This document shows, piece by piece, positions 28,701 through 40,148 of a DNA stretch of 64,000 bases. Made by a program: the position numbers and the translations under genes. The notes beneath the pieces were generated by a model. The model searched no databases. It was not told the origin of the DNA and saw only the letters and a program-made list of their open reading frames with translations. Origin of the DNA: Mycolicibacterium neoaurum VKM Ac-1815D (GTDB lineage Bacteria > Actinomycetota > Actinomycetes > Mycobacteriales > Mycobacteriaceae); contig NC_023036.2 of assembly GCF_000317305.3 (NCBI RefSeq), forward strand, positions 2,852,001 to 2,916,000, given 5' to 3'. Each line of letters opens with the position of its first letter. Within the stretch, counting starts at the first letter, position 1.

Positions 28701-29243
28701 CATGTCGACACCCAGATCCCGTCGATCCTGGAAGGCGATATCGCCAACGACACCCAGGTGCGCATCGGCGGAATCCTCGCCTCGGTGAACCGCCGGGTCA
28801 ACAAGAACGGTCTGCCGTGGGCCTCGGCGCAGGTGGAGGACCTGACCGGCGGTATCGAGGTGCTGTTCTTCCCGCAGACCTATTCGGCGTTCGGTGCCGA
28901 TATCGCCGATGACGCGGTGGTCATCGTCGGTGCGAAGGTGGCCATCCGTGACGACCGGATCTCGCTGATCGCCAACGACCTTGTGGTGCCGGACTTCTCG
29001 AATGCCCAGGGTGACCGGCCGGTTGCGGTGAGCCTGCCGACGCGGCAGTGCACGGTGGACAAGGTGACCGCGCTCAAGCAGGTGCTCGCGCGGCACCCCG
29101 GCACCTCGCAGGTGCATCTGCGGCTTATCAGCGGTGAACGGATCACCACCCTGGAGCTCGACCAGTCGCTGCGGGTCACCCCGTCCTCGGCGTTGATGGG
29201 TGATCTGAAGGCGCTGCTCGGCCCCGGTTGTCTGGGCGGCTGA
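25701..29243 (+). CDS. dnaE1: DNA polymerase III alpha subunit (replicative)
   Basis: The chromosome replicase catalytic subunit. The protein begins with the PHP domain (HLHNHTEYS, residues 7-15); in mycobacterial DnaE1 this domain is the proofreading exonuclease. The polymerase active site PDIDIDFDD holds Asp418 and Asp420, and the [11 protein letters not shown] loop comes shortly before it. A helix-hairpin-helix region, an OB-fold (near residues 1010-1090) and the C-terminal tau-binding region follow. At 1180 residues it is full length. It is divergent from the drr operon. Position matches Rv1547. A short hairpin spans the stop codon (29233-29253) without a T-run. Confidence 0.97.
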   Translation: MGSSFVHLHNHTEYSMLDGAAKVKPMIAEAQRLEMPAIGMTDHGNMFGASEFYNVATDAGIKPIIGIEAYIAPASRFDTKRVQWGDRSQKGDDVSGSGAYTHMTMVAENATGLRNLFKLSSLASFEGQLGKWSRMDAELIAEHAEGIIATTGCPSGEVQTRLRLGHVDEALEAAAKWQDIFGKENFFLELMDHGIEIERRVRDGLLEVGRKLGIPPLATNDCHYVTREASQTHEALLCVQTGKTLSDPTRFKFDGDGYYLKSAADMRALWDPQVPGACDSTLLIGERVQSYADVWTPRDRMPVFPVPDGHDQQSWLTHEVMTGLAERRFPGAQVPQEYIDRADYEIKVICDKGFPAYFLIVADLINYARSVNIRVGPGRGSAAGSLVAYAMGITNIDPIPHGLLFERFLNPERPSAPDIDIDFDDRRRGEMVRYASEKWGSDRVAQVITFGTIKTKAALKDSARVNYGQPGFAIADRITKALPPPIMAKDIPLSGITDPKHERYKEAAEVRGLIDTDPDVRTIYETARGLEGLVRNAGVHACAVIMSSEPLVDAIPLWKRPQDGAIITGWDYPSCESIGLLKMDFLGLRNLTVIGDALENIKANRGIDLDMDHLPLDDPATYELLSRGDTLGVFQLDGGPMRDLLRRMQPTGFNDIVAVLALYRPGPMGMNAHNDYADRKNGRQPIKPIHPELEEPLKEILAETYGLIVYQEQIMFIAQKVASYTMGKADALRKAMGKKKLEVLEAEYKGFKEGMTANGFSEAAVKALWDTILPFAGYAFNKSHAAGYGLVSFWTAYLKANYQAEYMAGLLTSVGDDKDKAAIYLSDCRRLGITVLPPDVNESVHNFASVGDDIRYGLGGVRNVGANVVQSIINGRNEKGKYTDFSDYLNKIDITACNKKVTESLIKAGAFDSLGHPRKGLFLVHADAVDSVLGTKKAEAIGQFDLFGGGDADTGMESVFTIPVPEGEWEDKHKLALEREMLGLYVSGHPLDGVAHLLAAHVDTQIPSILEGDIANDTQVRIGGILASVNRRVNKNGLPWASAQVEDLTGGIEVLFFPQTYSAFGADIADDAVVIVGAKVAIRDDRISLIANDLVVPDFSNAQGDRPVAVSLPTRQCTVDKVTALKQVLARHPGTSQVHLRLISGERITTLELDQSLRVTPSSALMGDLKALLGPGCLGG

Positions 29244-29271
29244 GGTCCGCCCACGGCGCCCCCGATCGGTT

Positions 29272-29715
29272 CTACAGTTCGATGGCCACCATCGCGCTGT
29301 CGGGCCACAGCGTGCGATGCGTTGCCCGGCGCAGCTTTTCGCGCAGCGGGAGGTCGCGGTGCACGCTGGTGACACCGGGGATCGTCACCATCGGCAGGAT
29401 GTTGTACTGCCACCCGTAGCGGCGGTGTAGCGCGGTGTTGGCCTGCTCGGCCGCCTCGCCGGTGAGCAACCGGGCCCGGCCGGGACGGAAGGTGCCCACC
29501 CGTTCGCCGCGGTGATCGCAGATCGCCACCTCGACGTCGGAATGTGCCTGCAGTCGACGGGTCTTGGGGCCGATCTTGGTGCGCAGCAGCATGGTTCGCC
29601 CGTCCAAAGCGAACCACATCGGCGTATCGACGCACCTACCATCGCGGCGGTACGTGCGCAGCATGGCGTACCGGGAGCGGCTGAGGGCGGTCAGGTCGGT
29701 GTCTGTTTTTGGCAT
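29272..29715 (-). CDS. PPOX-class F420-dependent oxidoreductase-like protein
   Basis: A 147-residue split-barrel protein of the flavin/F420-binding PPOX family. The strand pattern MLRTYRRDGRCVDTPMWFALDGRTMLLRT and the basic GPKTRRLQAHSDVEVAICD segment fit the cofactor-binding half, and RYGWQYNILPM follows. Members reduce small molecules using F420H2, but no substrate can be assigned. I prefer ATG 29715 over ATG 29730: a MerR-type promoter (TTGACT at 29747-29752, 19-bp spacer) would start transcription at about 29715. The gene is divergent from a MerR regulator that probably controls it. Confidence 0.75.
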   Translation of the reverse strand: MPKTDTDLTALSRSRYAMLRTYRRDGRCVDTPMWFALDGRTMLLRTKIGPKTRRLQAHSDVEVAICDHRGERVGTFRPGRARLLTGEAAEQANTALHRRYGWQYNILPMVTIPGVTSVHRDLPLREKLRRATHRTLWPDSAMVAIEL

Positions 29716-29729
29716 GACGCCAGTGAACA

Positions 29730-29752
29730 ACTTAGAGTTGGCTTCAAGTCAA
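29730..29752 (-). promoter_or_regulatory. MerR-type operator in a long-spacer promoter
   Basis: ACTTAGAG-TTGG-CTTCAAGT (29730-29749) is an imperfect dyad with six of eight bases matching in each arm. It lies downstream of a minus-strand -35 box TTGACT (29747-29752), with a candidate -10 box at 29722-29727, giving a 19-bp spacer. Operators inside over-long spacers are the hallmark of MerR-family promoters. Confidence 0.5.
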
Positions 29753-29777
29753 GCGGTGTGCGTCGAGAGGGGCGGTG

Positions 29778-30167
29778 ATGATGACGGGAGTGCTGACCAT
29801 CGGCGAGGTGTCGCGTCGCACCGGGATCGCCCAGACCACCCTGCGGTACTACGAGCAGATCGGTTTGTTGCCCGCCCCGAACCGGGTCGGCGGCCAACGT
29901 CGTTACAAGGAGGCGGTGCTGGTTCGACTGGAGATCATTCGCGCATGCAAGACGGCGGGCTTTGCACTCGAGGACATTGCGGTGCTGATCGGAGACGATG
30001 CGCCGGGCCGACCCGCCTCGCGGGCTTTGGCCCAGGCGAAGCTGGCCGAGATCGACGTCACCATCGCCTCGTTGCTACGCGCCAAGGAAACCATCCGTCG
30101 GGGGATGGAATGCCAATGCCCGTCGATCGACGCCTGCGCGTGCGGCATCGATCTGCAACCGGCGTAG
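29778..30167 (+). CDS. MerR family regulator with C-terminal cysteine cluster
   Basis: A 129-residue MerR protein. The winged HTH is at residues 6-45 (LTIGEVSRRTGIAQTTLRYYEQIGLLPAP), followed by the dimerisation coiled coil (about 82-110). The tail carries Cys112, Cys114, Cys120 and Cys122 in MECQCPSIDACACG. This recalls the [2Fe-2S] cluster of SoxR or a thiolate metal site, but the spacing (C-x-C-x5-C-x-C) differs from SoxR. ATG 29778 follows GAGAGG at 29765-29770; GTG 29775 and ATG 29781 are alternatives. It is divergent from the PPOX gene, its probable target. The signal could be redox stress or a thiophilic metal. Confidence 0.8.
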   Translation: MMTGVLTIGEVSRRTGIAQTTLRYYEQIGLLPAPNRVGGQRRYKEAVLVRLEIIRACKTAGFALEDIAVLIGDDAPGRPASRALAQAKLAEIDVTIASLLRAKETIRRGMECQCPSIDACACGIDLQPA

Positions 30168-30175
30168 CGCGATAC

Positions 30176-30367
30176 CTAGCGGCGCGCCGTCATGCCGCCG
30201 GCCACCCAGATCACGGTGGCGATACCGGCAGCGGTGAGGACGGCGGTGCCCATGCTCGCGGTCGTCATGCCGACCGATGCCAGGACCAGCACGCCCACGA
30301 TCAACGCGAGCAGCTTGTGCATCGGCCAGGGCACCCCGGCGATGGCGAATTCGGTCTGGGTCGTCAC
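30176..30367 (-). CDS. small two-span membrane protein
   Basis: A 63-residue protein with a polar start (VTTQTEFAIAGVPWPMHK) and two hydrophobic segments (about 19-36 and 40-57) ending in TARR. I do not recognise a family. GTG 30367 lies six bases after TATCGT (minus strand, 30374-30379), so it is likely leaderless. A longer start at 30442 would include a strong palindrome. The gene converges on the merR gene (eight bases apart) and is divergent from ilvA. Function unknown. Confidence 0.55.
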   Translation of the reverse strand: MTTQTEFAIAGVPWPMHKLLALIVGVLVLASVGMTTASMGTAVLTAAGIATVIWVAGGMTARR

Positions 30368-30389
30368 CTCACCACGATAACTCGCAACC

Positions 30390-30414
30390 CAGAGTTCGGG
30401 CAACCGAAACTCTG
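30390..30414. promoter_or_regulatory. 25-bp inverted repeat, candidate operator
   Basis: CAGAGTTCGG (30390-30399) and CCGAAACTCTG (30404-30414) are inverted repeats with one bulged base, around a GCAA centre. The site covers the -35 position of the small membrane protein promoter and lies 67 bases upstream of the ilvA start, so it could control either gene. Confidence 0.5.
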
Positions 30415-30480
30415 TATTGGGCGTGTCACGCCCGGTGGTCAATTTTCACGGACGGCCCAGGTGGTGGCACCATTGTCGGG

Positions 30481-31755
30481 GTGTCCACCGATCTGAACCA
30501 GAGCACCTCGCCGCTGACCGCCACCGATGTGGACGAGGCTGCCGAGCGAATTTCGGGTGTGGTCACGGTGAGCCCGCTGCAGTTCAGTGATCGGCTGTCC
30601 CAGATCACCGGTGCGCAGGTCTATCTCAAGCGCGAGGATCTGCAGGCGGTCCGCTCCTACAAGCTGCGCGGCGCCTACAACATGTTGATGCAGCTGACGC
30701 CCGACGAGCTGGCCGCCGGGGTGGTGTGTTCCTCGGCGGGCAACCATGCTCAGGGCTTCGCGTTGGCGTGCCGGTCGATGGGCGTGCACGGACGCGTCTA
30801 CGTGCCTGCCAAGACGCCCAAGCAGAAGCGGGACCGCATCCGTTATCACGGTGGTGAGTTCATCGAGCTGATCGTCGGCGGCAAGACCTACGACATGGCC
30901 GCCCAGGCCGCCCTCGATGATGTGGCCCGCACCGGAGCCACGCTGGTACCGCCCTACGATGACCCGCGCACCATGGCCGGCCAGGGCACCATCGCCGTCG
31001 AACTGCTCGACCAGCTGCCCGGTGAACCAGACCTGGTGATCGTCCCCATCGGCGGCGGCGGATGCATCGCCGGGATCACCACCTATCTGGCCGAGCGCAC
31101 CACCGGCACCGCGGTGCTCGGTGCCGAACCGGCCGGGGCCGCCTCGATGCTGGCCGCGCTGGCGGCGGGCGCACCGGTGACGCTGGAGCATGTCGATCAA
31201 TTCGTCGACGGGGCGGCGGTGGCCCGGGCGGGCACGCACACCTACGCCGCCTTGGCAGCCGCCGGTGACATGGTGTCGGTCACCGCGGTCGACGAGGGCG
31301 CGGTCTGCTCGACGATGCTCGATCTGTACCAGAACGAGGGCATCATCGCCGAGCCCGCGGGCGCGCTGTCGGTGGCCGCGCTGCTGGAGGCCGACATCAC
31401 CCCCGGATCGACGGTGGTGTGCATCATCTCCGGCGGTAACAACGATGTGTCGCGCTACGGCGAGATCCTGGAACGCTCCCTGGTGCACCGCGGGCTCAAG
31501 CACTACTTCCTGGTCGACTTCCCGCAGGAGCCCGGGGCGCTGCGCGGCTTCCTGGACACGGTGCTCGGGCCCAATGACGACATCACCCTCTTCGAGTACG
31601 TCAAGCGCAACAACCGGGAGACGGGCGAGGCCCTTGTCGGCATCGAGATGGGCTCGGCAAGTGACCTGGACGGCCTTCGTGCCCGCATGGAGGCCTCCGA
31701 TGCTCATGTCGAACTGCTCGAGCCGGGTTCCCCGACGTATCGCTACCTGACCTGA
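30481..31755 (+). CDS. ilvA: threonine dehydratase (biosynthetic)
   Basis: Converts threonine to 2-oxobutanoate for isoleucine synthesis. The PLP-binding region is VRSYKLRGAYNM (Lys near residue 61), followed by SSAGNHAQG and the glycine loop IGGGGCIAG. The 424-residue length and a single C-terminal ACT-like region (HYFLVDFPQEPGALRGFL, about 340-357) indicate the short regulatory form. GTG 30481 is chosen from homology to the family N-terminus; the upstream frame is intergenic. It corresponds to Rv1559. Its 3' end overlaps the convergent treZ gene by 13 bases. Confidence 0.93.
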   Translation: MSTDLNQSTSPLTATDVDEAAERISGVVTVSPLQFSDRLSQITGAQVYLKREDLQAVRSYKLRGAYNMLMQLTPDELAAGVVCSSAGNHAQGFALACRSMGVHGRVYVPAKTPKQKRDRIRYHGGEFIELIVGGKTYDMAAQAALDDVARTGATLVPPYDDPRTMAGQGTIAVELLDQLPGEPDLVIVPIGGGGCIAGITTYLAERTTGTAVLGAEPAGAASMLAALAAGAPVTLEHVDQFVDGAAVARAGTHTYAALAAAGDMVSVTAVDEGAVCSTMLDLYQNEGIIAEPAGALSVAALLEADITPGSTVVCIISGGNNDVSRYGEILERSLVHRGLKHYFLVDFPQEPGALRGFLDTVLGPNDDITLFEYVKRNNRETGEALVGIEMGSASDLDGLRARMEASDAHVELLEPGSPTYRYLT

Positions 31756-33479
31756 GTAGCGCGGGCTCCCCGCAAGACCGCGAACGACTGCGCGGGGATC
31801 TCGGTGCCACCGTCGCCGGAAGAGGAGGGCGGTTCCCAGGCCAGCACCACCTCACCGTCGACCGGCACGGTGACCGCCGCCTCGCCGAGGTTGCAGATCA
31901 CCGCGAAGGTGCCGCGATACATGACGATCCAGCGTGCCGACTCGTCGTAGTCGATGCGCAGCCGGGTCAACCACGGATCGGCGAAGTCGGGCTCGTTGCG
32001 TCGCAGCGCGATCAGTCCGCGATACGTCTCGCGCAGGCGGGCGTGCACACCCTGGTCGACCTCGTCCCAGTTCAGCTTGGACCGTTCGAAGGTGGCCGGG
32101 TCCTGCGGGTCGGGGATCTCGTCGGCATCCCACCCGTGCGCGGCGAATTCGGCCTTGCGGCCCTCGGCGGTGGCGCGGGCCAATTCCGGTTCGGGATGGG
32201 AACTGAAGAATTGGAACGGGCTGCCGGCACCCCATTCCTCGCCCATGAACAGCATGGCGGTGTACGGCGATCCCAACGCGAGCGCGGCCTTGACCGCGAG
32301 CTGCCCGGGCGTCAGATTCTGTGAGGGCCGATCGCCGACCGCCCGGTTGCCGACCTGATCGTGGGTCAGCGTGTAGGCCACCAGTCGCGTCGCGGGGACC
32401 GTGGCGATGTCCAGCGGACGGCCGTGCCGCCGGCCGCGGAACGACGAATAGGTGCCCGCATGGAAGAAGCCGTGGGCCAGTGTCTGCGCCAGCGTCTGCA
32501 GGGAGCCGAAATCGGCGTAGTAGCCCTGCCGTTCGCCGGAGACCGCGGTGTGGATGGCGTGGTGGATATCGTCGTCCCATTGGGCCGTCATCCCGAGCCC
32601 ACCCTGATCACGTGGTGTGATGGTCCGCGGATCGTTCATGTCGCTCTCGGCGATCAGCGCCAGCGGCCGCCCCAAGTGCGTTGCCAGCTTCTCGGTTTCG
32701 GCCGAGAGCTCCTCCAGGATGTGGATGGCCGTGGTGTCCACCAGCGCATGAACGGCGTCCAGGCGCAGACCATCGGCGCCGAAATCGCGCATCCAGCGCA
32801 GCGCGCAGTCGATGATGTAGCGGCGCACCTCGTCGGCACCGTCGTCGGCGATGTTGATCGACTCGCCCCACGGATTGCTGCCGCTGGACAGGTACGGGCC
32901 GAAGCGCGGCAGGTAGTTCCCGGACGGTCCGAGGTGGTTGAACACGGCGTCGATCAGCACACCGAGACCGCGGGCATGGCAGGCGTCGACGAAGCGCAGC
33001 AGTGCGTCCGGTCCGCCGTAGGGTTCGTGGACGGCGTACCAGAGCACACCGTCATAACCCCAGCCGTGGCTGCCGCTGAACGCGTTGACGGGCATCAGTT
33101 CCACGAAGTCGACACCCAGATCGACCAGGTGATCCAGCTTCTCGGTGGCCGCGTCGAGGGTGCCGGCCGGGGTGAAGGTCCCGATGTGCAGTTCGTAGAT
33201 GGTGGCACCCTCGACCGAGCGGCCCGCCCACGGTGCCGGCGCAGTGGGCGGCTGCCAGCGCTGCGAGGATCCGTGCACCCCATCGGGTTGCCGCGGTGAG
33301 CGCGGGTCGGGCAGCACCGTGTCGTCGTCATCGAGCACGAATCCGTACCGACTGTCCGGACGGGCGTCGACGTCGACATGCCACCAGTTGGCCTCGTCGC
33401 GCTGCATCGGGTACCGCGCCCCGTCGAGCTCCAAGGTCACCCGGTCAGGGCGAGGTGCCCATACGTCGAATGTCGCCAT
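31743..33479 (-). CDS. treZ: malto-oligosyltrehalose trehalohydrolase
   Basis: TreZ releases trehalose from the maltooligosyltrehalose made by TreY. The 578-residue protein has an N-terminal beta-sandwich (residues 1-90) and a GH13 barrel. The nucleophile is Asp241 in DGLRLDAVHAL, and the acid/base is Glu278 in LIAESDMNDP. The third acidic residue lies in TLTHDQVGNR. ATG 33479 overlaps the treY stop (TGATG), which excludes the longer open frame. It is the last gene of the four-gene set acyltransferase-treX-treY-treZ on this strand. Confidence 0.95.
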   Translation of the reverse strand: MATFDVWAPRPDRVTLELDGARYPMQRDEANWWHVDVDARPDSRYGFVLDDDDTVLPDPRSPRQPDGVHGSSQRWQPPTAPAPWAGRSVEGATIYELHIGTFTPAGTLDAATEKLDHLVDLGVDFVELMPVNAFSGSHGWGYDGVLWYAVHEPYGGPDALLRFVDACHARGLGVLIDAVFNHLGPSGNYLPRFGPYLSSGSNPWGESINIADDGADEVRRYIIDCALRWMRDFGADGLRLDAVHALVDTTAIHILEELSAETEKLATHLGRPLALIAESDMNDPRTITPRDQGGLGMTAQWDDDIHHAIHTAVSGERQGYYADFGSLQTLAQTLAHGFFHAGTYSSFRGRRHGRPLDIATVPATRLVAYTLTHDQVGNRAVGDRPSQNLTPGQLAVKAALALGSPYTAMLFMGEEWGAGSPFQFFSSHPEPELARATAEGRKAEFAAHGWDADEIPDPQDPATFERSKLNWDEVDQGVHARLRETYRGLIALRRNEPDFADPWLTRLRIDYDESARWIVMYRGTFAVICNLGEAAVTVPVDGEVVLAWEPPSSSGDGGTEIPAQSFAVLRGARATQVR

Positions 33480-35743
33480 CACACACGCTCCAGCAGCACA
33501 CCGGGCAGCTCGGCGAACAGGTCGGCGGCAGCGGTCGCGCCGTCGAACGTACGACCGGTCAAGCGGTCGGTCCAAGTGCCCTCGGGCAGCGTCACAGTCG
33601 TCTCACCCCAACCGGTGTCCTCGAGTCGGGCGGTCCATCTGCCGACCGCCACCACGATGTCGGTGCCCCTGCCGTAGGCGAGGACGTGATCGGCGGCCGG
33701 ACCGCCGGCCAGTAGTGGGCGGTATCCGCCGCTCAGGAAGGTTTCGGGCCGTTCGCGGCGTGATCGCAACGCGGCATGGACGATCCGGATCTTCGGGTCG
33801 GCGAGATCGGCGAGCGCCTTGCGGCGAACCGCGTAGTCGACCGGCCGCCTGTTGTCCGGGTCGACCAGGCTGTCGTCGAGAAGTTCGGTGCCCTGGTAGA
33901 CATCGGGAATGCCGGGCACGGTGAGTGCGAGCAGCTTCTGGCCGATGGCGTCGTTGAGGGCGTGCGGATGGAGCTGGCCGACCAGAGCGGTCAGTTCCGT
34001 GCCCACCGGCCCGTCGAGCACCGCGTCCAGCCAATCGTGTACCGCCGATTCGAACTCCGTGTCCGGGTCGTTCCAGGTGGTGTGCACACCGGCTTCGCGG
34101 ATCGCTTTCTCGGCATAGGCATGCAGACGGGTTCGTAGCTCGTCGGTCACCTCGCCATGCACCGGCCAGACGCCGAAGATGTTCTGCCACAGGAACAGTG
34201 CGGTATCTGCATCGGGTGCGATCACCACCTGGGACCAGCGTGCCACCCGGTCGGCCCAGAGCGCAGGCACCTGGGACAACACGCCGATGCGTGCCCGGAC
34301 GTCTTCGCTGCGCTTGGTGTCGTGGGTGGAGGTGGTCACCATCGCGCGCGGCCACAGCGCCGCCCTGGTGGCGTTGCGCGCATGGAACTCGGCGGCGCTG
34401 ACACCGAACAGGTCGGGTTCGCCACCGACCTCGTTGAGGGTGACCAATCGGGCATCCCGGTAGAACTGGCAGTCTTCGACGGCCTTGGCGGTGACGGCAC
34501 CGCACAGCTGCTGGATGCGTTTGGCCGATTCTCCGGCTCCGGCCAGCGCCGCGGCCACGATCTGCAGTGGGGCGGCGAGATCCGGACGGACGGAGATGGT
34601 TTCGGCGATCGCCACCGGGCCCAGCGCGGCAAGGGCGGGATAGTCGAACCGGTACACGCCGATATGGGTCAGCAATGCGGTCATCGATTCGGGCAGCTGT
34701 GGGTGATCGGTCCCGGTCTCGGCGACGATGGTCCGGCGCACGCGGGCCAGCTCGCTGGCCAGCGTCACGGTGGCCGCGGTCGTCTTGAGTTCGGCGATCT
34801 GGGTCTCGTATTCCGATGTCCCGCCGTAGAGCCCATCGAGGTCGGACTGGGCGGAAGGATCGAGGAAGACGCCACCCACCTCGCGCAACGCGTCGTAACC
34901 GGTGGCACCGTCGACCGGCAGCGACGTGTCCAGCGCCTCGTCGGGTGCCAGGATCTTCTCGATCACGATCCAGGCGTCGGGACCCACGAGTTCACGTAGC
35001 CGCGTGAGGTAGTCGGCGGGGTCGGTCAATCCGTCGGGGTGGTCGATGCGCAGCCCGTCGACCAGTCCCTCGGCGAACCAGCGCGCCACTTCGGCATGCG
35101 ATGCGGCGAACACCTCGGGGTCCTCCTGGCGCAGCCCTGCCAGCGAGGTGATGGAGAAGAAACGGCGGTACCCACACACGTTGTTCCGCCAGCCGATCAG
35201 CGTGTAATGCTGGCGTGCGTAGACCTGCTCGGCGGTGCCGGCTCCGGTGCCCGGCGCGATCGGCCACGCCCGGTCGCCGAGGCGCAGCACGTCGCCGTCC
35301 ACCGCCAGCCCGGCTATGTCGTCGTCAGAACCAAGCACCGGCAACACGATTCGCCCGTCCGCCAGGTCCCAGTCGATGTCGAAAAATGCCCCGTACGCCG
35401 AATCCCTACCGTGCGTGAGCACATCCCACCACCACGGGTTGGCCTGCGGATCCTCCACACCGACGTGGTTGGGCACGATATCGACGATCAGGCCCAGCCC
35501 CCGTTCGCGCGCCGCCTCCGAAAGGCCACGCAGCGCGTCGGGACCGCCGAGGGCCGCCGACACGGTGGTGGGATCGGTGACGTCGTAGCCGTGCGTCGAC
35601 CCTTCTGCGGCGGTCAGGATGGGGGACAGGTACAGATGGCTGACCCCCAACTCGTCCAGATAGTCGAGCAGGGCGAGTGCGTCGGCGAAAGTGAACGCGT
35701 CCCCGCGCATCTGGAGTCGATATGTGGAGACCGGGACACCCAT
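33479..35743 (-). CDS. treY: malto-oligosyltrehalose synthase
   Basis: TreY turns the reducing-end alpha-1,4 bond of glycogen-derived maltodextrin into the alpha,alpha-1,1 bond of trehalose. The 754 residues start with STYRLQMRGDAFTFADA and carry the GH13 motifs: DIVPNHVG, DGLRIDHPDG (nucleophile Asp234) and IVIEKILAPDE (acid/base Glu). The extra helical domains between barrel strands, typical of TreY, account for the length. Start ATG 35743 lies 13 bases after the treX stop. The TreXYZ route links glycogen breakdown to trehalose, a precursor of cell-wall mycolate carriers. Confidence 0.95.
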   Translation of the reverse strand: MGVPVSTYRLQMRGDAFTFADALALLDYLDELGVSHLYLSPILTAAEGSTHGYDVTDPTTVSAALGGPDALRGLSEAARERGLGLIVDIVPNHVGVEDPQANPWWWDVLTHGRDSAYGAFFDIDWDLADGRIVLPVLGSDDDIAGLAVDGDVLRLGDRAWPIAPGTGAGTAEQVYARQHYTLIGWRNNVCGYRRFFSITSLAGLRQEDPEVFAASHAEVARWFAEGLVDGLRIDHPDGLTDPADYLTRLRELVGPDAWIVIEKILAPDEALDTSLPVDGATGYDALREVGGVFLDPSAQSDLDGLYGGTSEYETQIAELKTTAATVTLASELARVRRTIVAETGTDHPQLPESMTALLTHIGVYRFDYPALAALGPVAIAETISVRPDLAAPLQIVAAALAGAGESAKRIQQLCGAVTAKAVEDCQFYRDARLVTLNEVGGEPDLFGVSAAEFHARNATRAALWPRAMVTTSTHDTKRSEDVRARIGVLSQVPALWADRVARWSQVVIAPDADTALFLWQNIFGVWPVHGEVTDELRTRLHAYAEKAIREAGVHTTWNDPDTEFESAVHDWLDAVLDGPVGTELTALVGQLHPHALNDAIGQKLLALTVPGIPDVYQGTELLDDSLVDPDNRRPVDYAVRRKALADLADPKIRIVHAALRSRRERPETFLSGGYRPLLAGGPAADHVLAYGRGTDIVVAVGRWTARLEDTGWGETTVTLPEGTWTDRLTGRTFDGATAAADLFAELPGVLLERV

Positions 35744-35756
35744 CAGCCGTTACCGC

Positions 35757-37886
<2,130 letters not shown>

Positions 37887-37887
37887 G

Positions 37888-40056
37888 TCACCACCAGCCG
37901 GTCGCGGCCGCGAGCTGCCGACCGAGTTCGTTGGTCATGGAGCGCACGTAGGTCGTCGACAGATGGTGAGAGTCGTGATAGACCAACACATTTCCCTCCA
38001 CTACTCGGCAGAATTCCGGTCGGCACACGGCGTCGGTCATATCGAGCGGTTTGAGATTGGGGAACCGATCCACATAGTCGAGGGTGGGATTGACGTCGGA
38101 CAGTACCTCAGCCCGATCGATACCGCAGGAGATGGCGTCGCCGCCGCTGGCAAGGCAGTCGGCCGGGAAATAGGGCTTGTTGTTACGTGTCAGCCACGGC
38201 GTGTCACGCATGGCCAGTACGTCGATACCCGCGTCCAGGAACTCCTGCCAGATTCCGAGATACTGGCTGGGCATCACGTCACCGGGTTTGATGTTCCACG
38301 GCCGGGTGGAGGTGGTGAAGACGTAATCGGGTTTGTCGGCCAGCAGCTTGGGCATGACCTTCTCGTTCCACTCCCGGCACTTCGGGTAGGGGCGGTTGTC
38401 ACCCATCACCAGCGGCTTCTGCTCGGTGGTCAGCGGGCAGCCCATCTTCAGGTAGGTGACGACCTTGAAATCGTGGAGCCGGCCCAGCAGGTCGAGGGCG
38501 GTGATCCAGTGCTCGGCGTGTGAACCACCCGCCAGGGCGATCGTGCGGGAGGCGTCCTTGTCCCCGTAAGTGCAGTTGATGACGTCGACATTGTCGAAAT
38601 CGCTGATGCACCCGGCCGGCGTCGATTCGGGGATATCGTTCTTGGCCTCCAGCACCGTCGGGCGCATCGGGAGCTTGGGGACCTTCGCATGGTTGATCAG
38701 TGCCCGCGCCCCGGGGTAGTCCCTGGCCGACAGTCCCGACAGCTCCTTACCGCTGGCGCGCTCGACGGTCACGTGCTCGCGCCAGGTGAACGATGTCGCG
38801 GTCAGCGTGACGCCCAGCAGCGTGACGAAGGAACCCAGCACGATGGTCGGGCGTCGCAGTCGCCGGCGCCACGGAATCACCACCGCGGCGCTCGACCGGG
38901 CCGGTGCCCGGTAGCGCAGCGGGGTTTCGACATAGCGCATCGTCAGCCAGGCCAGCACACCGGAGACCAACAGCACCACGGCGCCGTCGACGAAATCGAC
39001 ATGTTCCTTGCCGCTGTAGGCCAGCCAAAAGATCAGCAGCGGCCAGTGCCACAAGTACAGCGAATAGGCGATCGAACCCAGCCAGACGAACGGCCGGGTC
39101 GCCAGCAGCCGGTTCGGGGCCGGCAGTGCGCCGTCGGTGCGCGGGTCGGCGGCGCGATTGGCCGCCGACAGGATGAACAGCACGGTCGCCCCGACCGGTA
39201 CCAGCGTCCACGGTCCGGGGAACTCGCGCACACCGTCGATGAGCCAACCGCAGGACAGGATGGCCGCCAGGGCAACGGTCGCGATGATGGTCCGCAGCCA
39301 CATCGGCCACCGCACGTAGGGGACCAGGGCGCCGACCAACGCCCCGAGCGTCAACTCCCACGCCCTGGCGAAGCTGTCGTAGTAGGCGGTGGCCTGGTCG
39401 GTGTTGTGGGCGTGGATCGCGTACACGAACGAGGCGATGGTGACGGCGGCAAGCACCACGATGAACACGGTGCGCAGATGCCTGCCCAGCCTGCCGCGCA
39501 ACGCATAGGCCAGCGCCAGGATCAGGGCGAGGAAGGCGATGTAGAACTGGCCCTGCACCGACATCGACCAGATGTGCTGCAGCGGGCTGACGGTCTCACC
39601 CGCGCGCAGATAGTCGGCCGCGGTGTTGGCCAGTTCCCAGTTCTGGTAATAACCGAGGCTCGCCAGGCTCTGGTCGGCGAACGTCTCCCAGCGTGTCTCG
39701 GGTTGGATCAGGATGGTCAGTACCGCGGCGGCGGCAAGCACGACGATGAGCGCGGGCAACAGCCGCCGCACCAGCCGGATGACCTCGGATACCGGCCGGA
39801 TGGCGGCCGCCTCGTCCAGTGCCGAGCGCAGCAGTCGTCCGCCGAAGAAGAAGCCCGACAGCGCCAGGAAGACGTCCACGCCGCCGGAGACCCGTCCGAA
39901 CCAGACATGGAACACCGCGACGAGTGCGATGGCGACACCGCGAAGTCCGTCGAGGTCATGCCGATAGAAGCCCGAGGTGCGGGTGCCGGTCGTGGTACCG
40001 GTCGTGGTCACCGGGCCGTCGGTACGCGCAGGTCGGGCTGGAGCGAGGGTCATCAT
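37888..40056 (-). CDS. OafA-type acyltransferase with SGNH domain
   Basis: A 722-residue two-part protein like Rv1565c. The N-terminal half is an acyltransferase-3 membrane domain with about ten segments; [23 protein letters not shown] (residues 33-55) carries the diagnostic DGLRG and the membrane His. The C-terminal half, from about residue 430, is a periplasmic SGNH domain with [10 protein letters not shown] as its catalytic block and a closing YHDSHHLS. Such proteins O-acetylate or otherwise acylate cell-wall sugars. [14 protein letters not shown] stretch lies before the first segment. ATG 40053 is an alternative start. It heads the treXYZ group. Confidence 0.88.
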   Translation of the reverse strand: MMTLAPARPARTDGPVTTTGTTTGTRTSGFYRHDLDGLRGVAIALVAVFHVWFGRVSGGVDVFLALSGFFFGGRLLRSALDEAAAIRPVSEVIRLVRRLLPALIVVLAAAAVLTILIQPETRWETFADQSLASLGYYQNWELANTAADYLRAGETVSPLQHIWSMSVQGQFYIAFLALILALAYALRGRLGRHLRTVFIVVLAAVTIASFVYAIHAHNTDQATAYYDSFARAWELTLGALVGALVPYVRWPMWLRTIIATVALAAILSCGWLIDGVREFPGPWTLVPVGATVLFILSAANRAADPRTDGALPAPNRLLATRPFVWLGSIAYSLYLWHWPLLIFWLAYSGKEHVDFVDGAVVLLVSGVLAWLTMRYVETPLRYRAPARSSAAVVIPWRRRLRRPTIVLGSFVTLLGVTLTATSFTWREHVTVERASGKELSGLSARDYPGARALINHAKVPKLPMRPTVLEAKNDIPESTPAGCISDFDNVDVINCTYGDKDASRTIALAGGSHAEHWITALDLLGRLHDFKVVTYLKMGCPLTTEQKPLVMGDNRPYPKCREWNEKVMPKLLADKPDYVFTTSTRPWNIKPGDVMPSQYLGIWQEFLDAGIDVLAMRDTPWLTRNNKPYFPADCLASGGDAISCGIDRAEVLSDVNPTLDYVDRFPNLKPLDMTDAVCRPEFCRVVEGNVLVYHDSHHLSTTYVRSMTNELGRQLAAATGWW

Positions 40057-40148
40057 GGTCGGGGAGTCAATCTACCCAATTATCCTGGGTGCCTCAGGCC
40101 ACGGGCGCGGCGTCACACCTGCCGGGCGAGGCGATAGTGTCCGGATCC

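Noticed and set aside
29233..29253. Hairpin over the dnaE1 stop codon as a terminator
   Set aside because: The 7-bp TGGGCGG/CCGCCCA stem is real, but there is no T-run, so I do not call it an intrinsic terminator.
24627..29375. Very long minus-strand open frame (about 1580 codons) across dnaE1 and the Drr ATPase
   Set aside because: Only the last 310 codons match a family (the ATPase). The rest is antisense to dnaE1 and has shadow-type composition (His, Arg, Gly and Asp rich).
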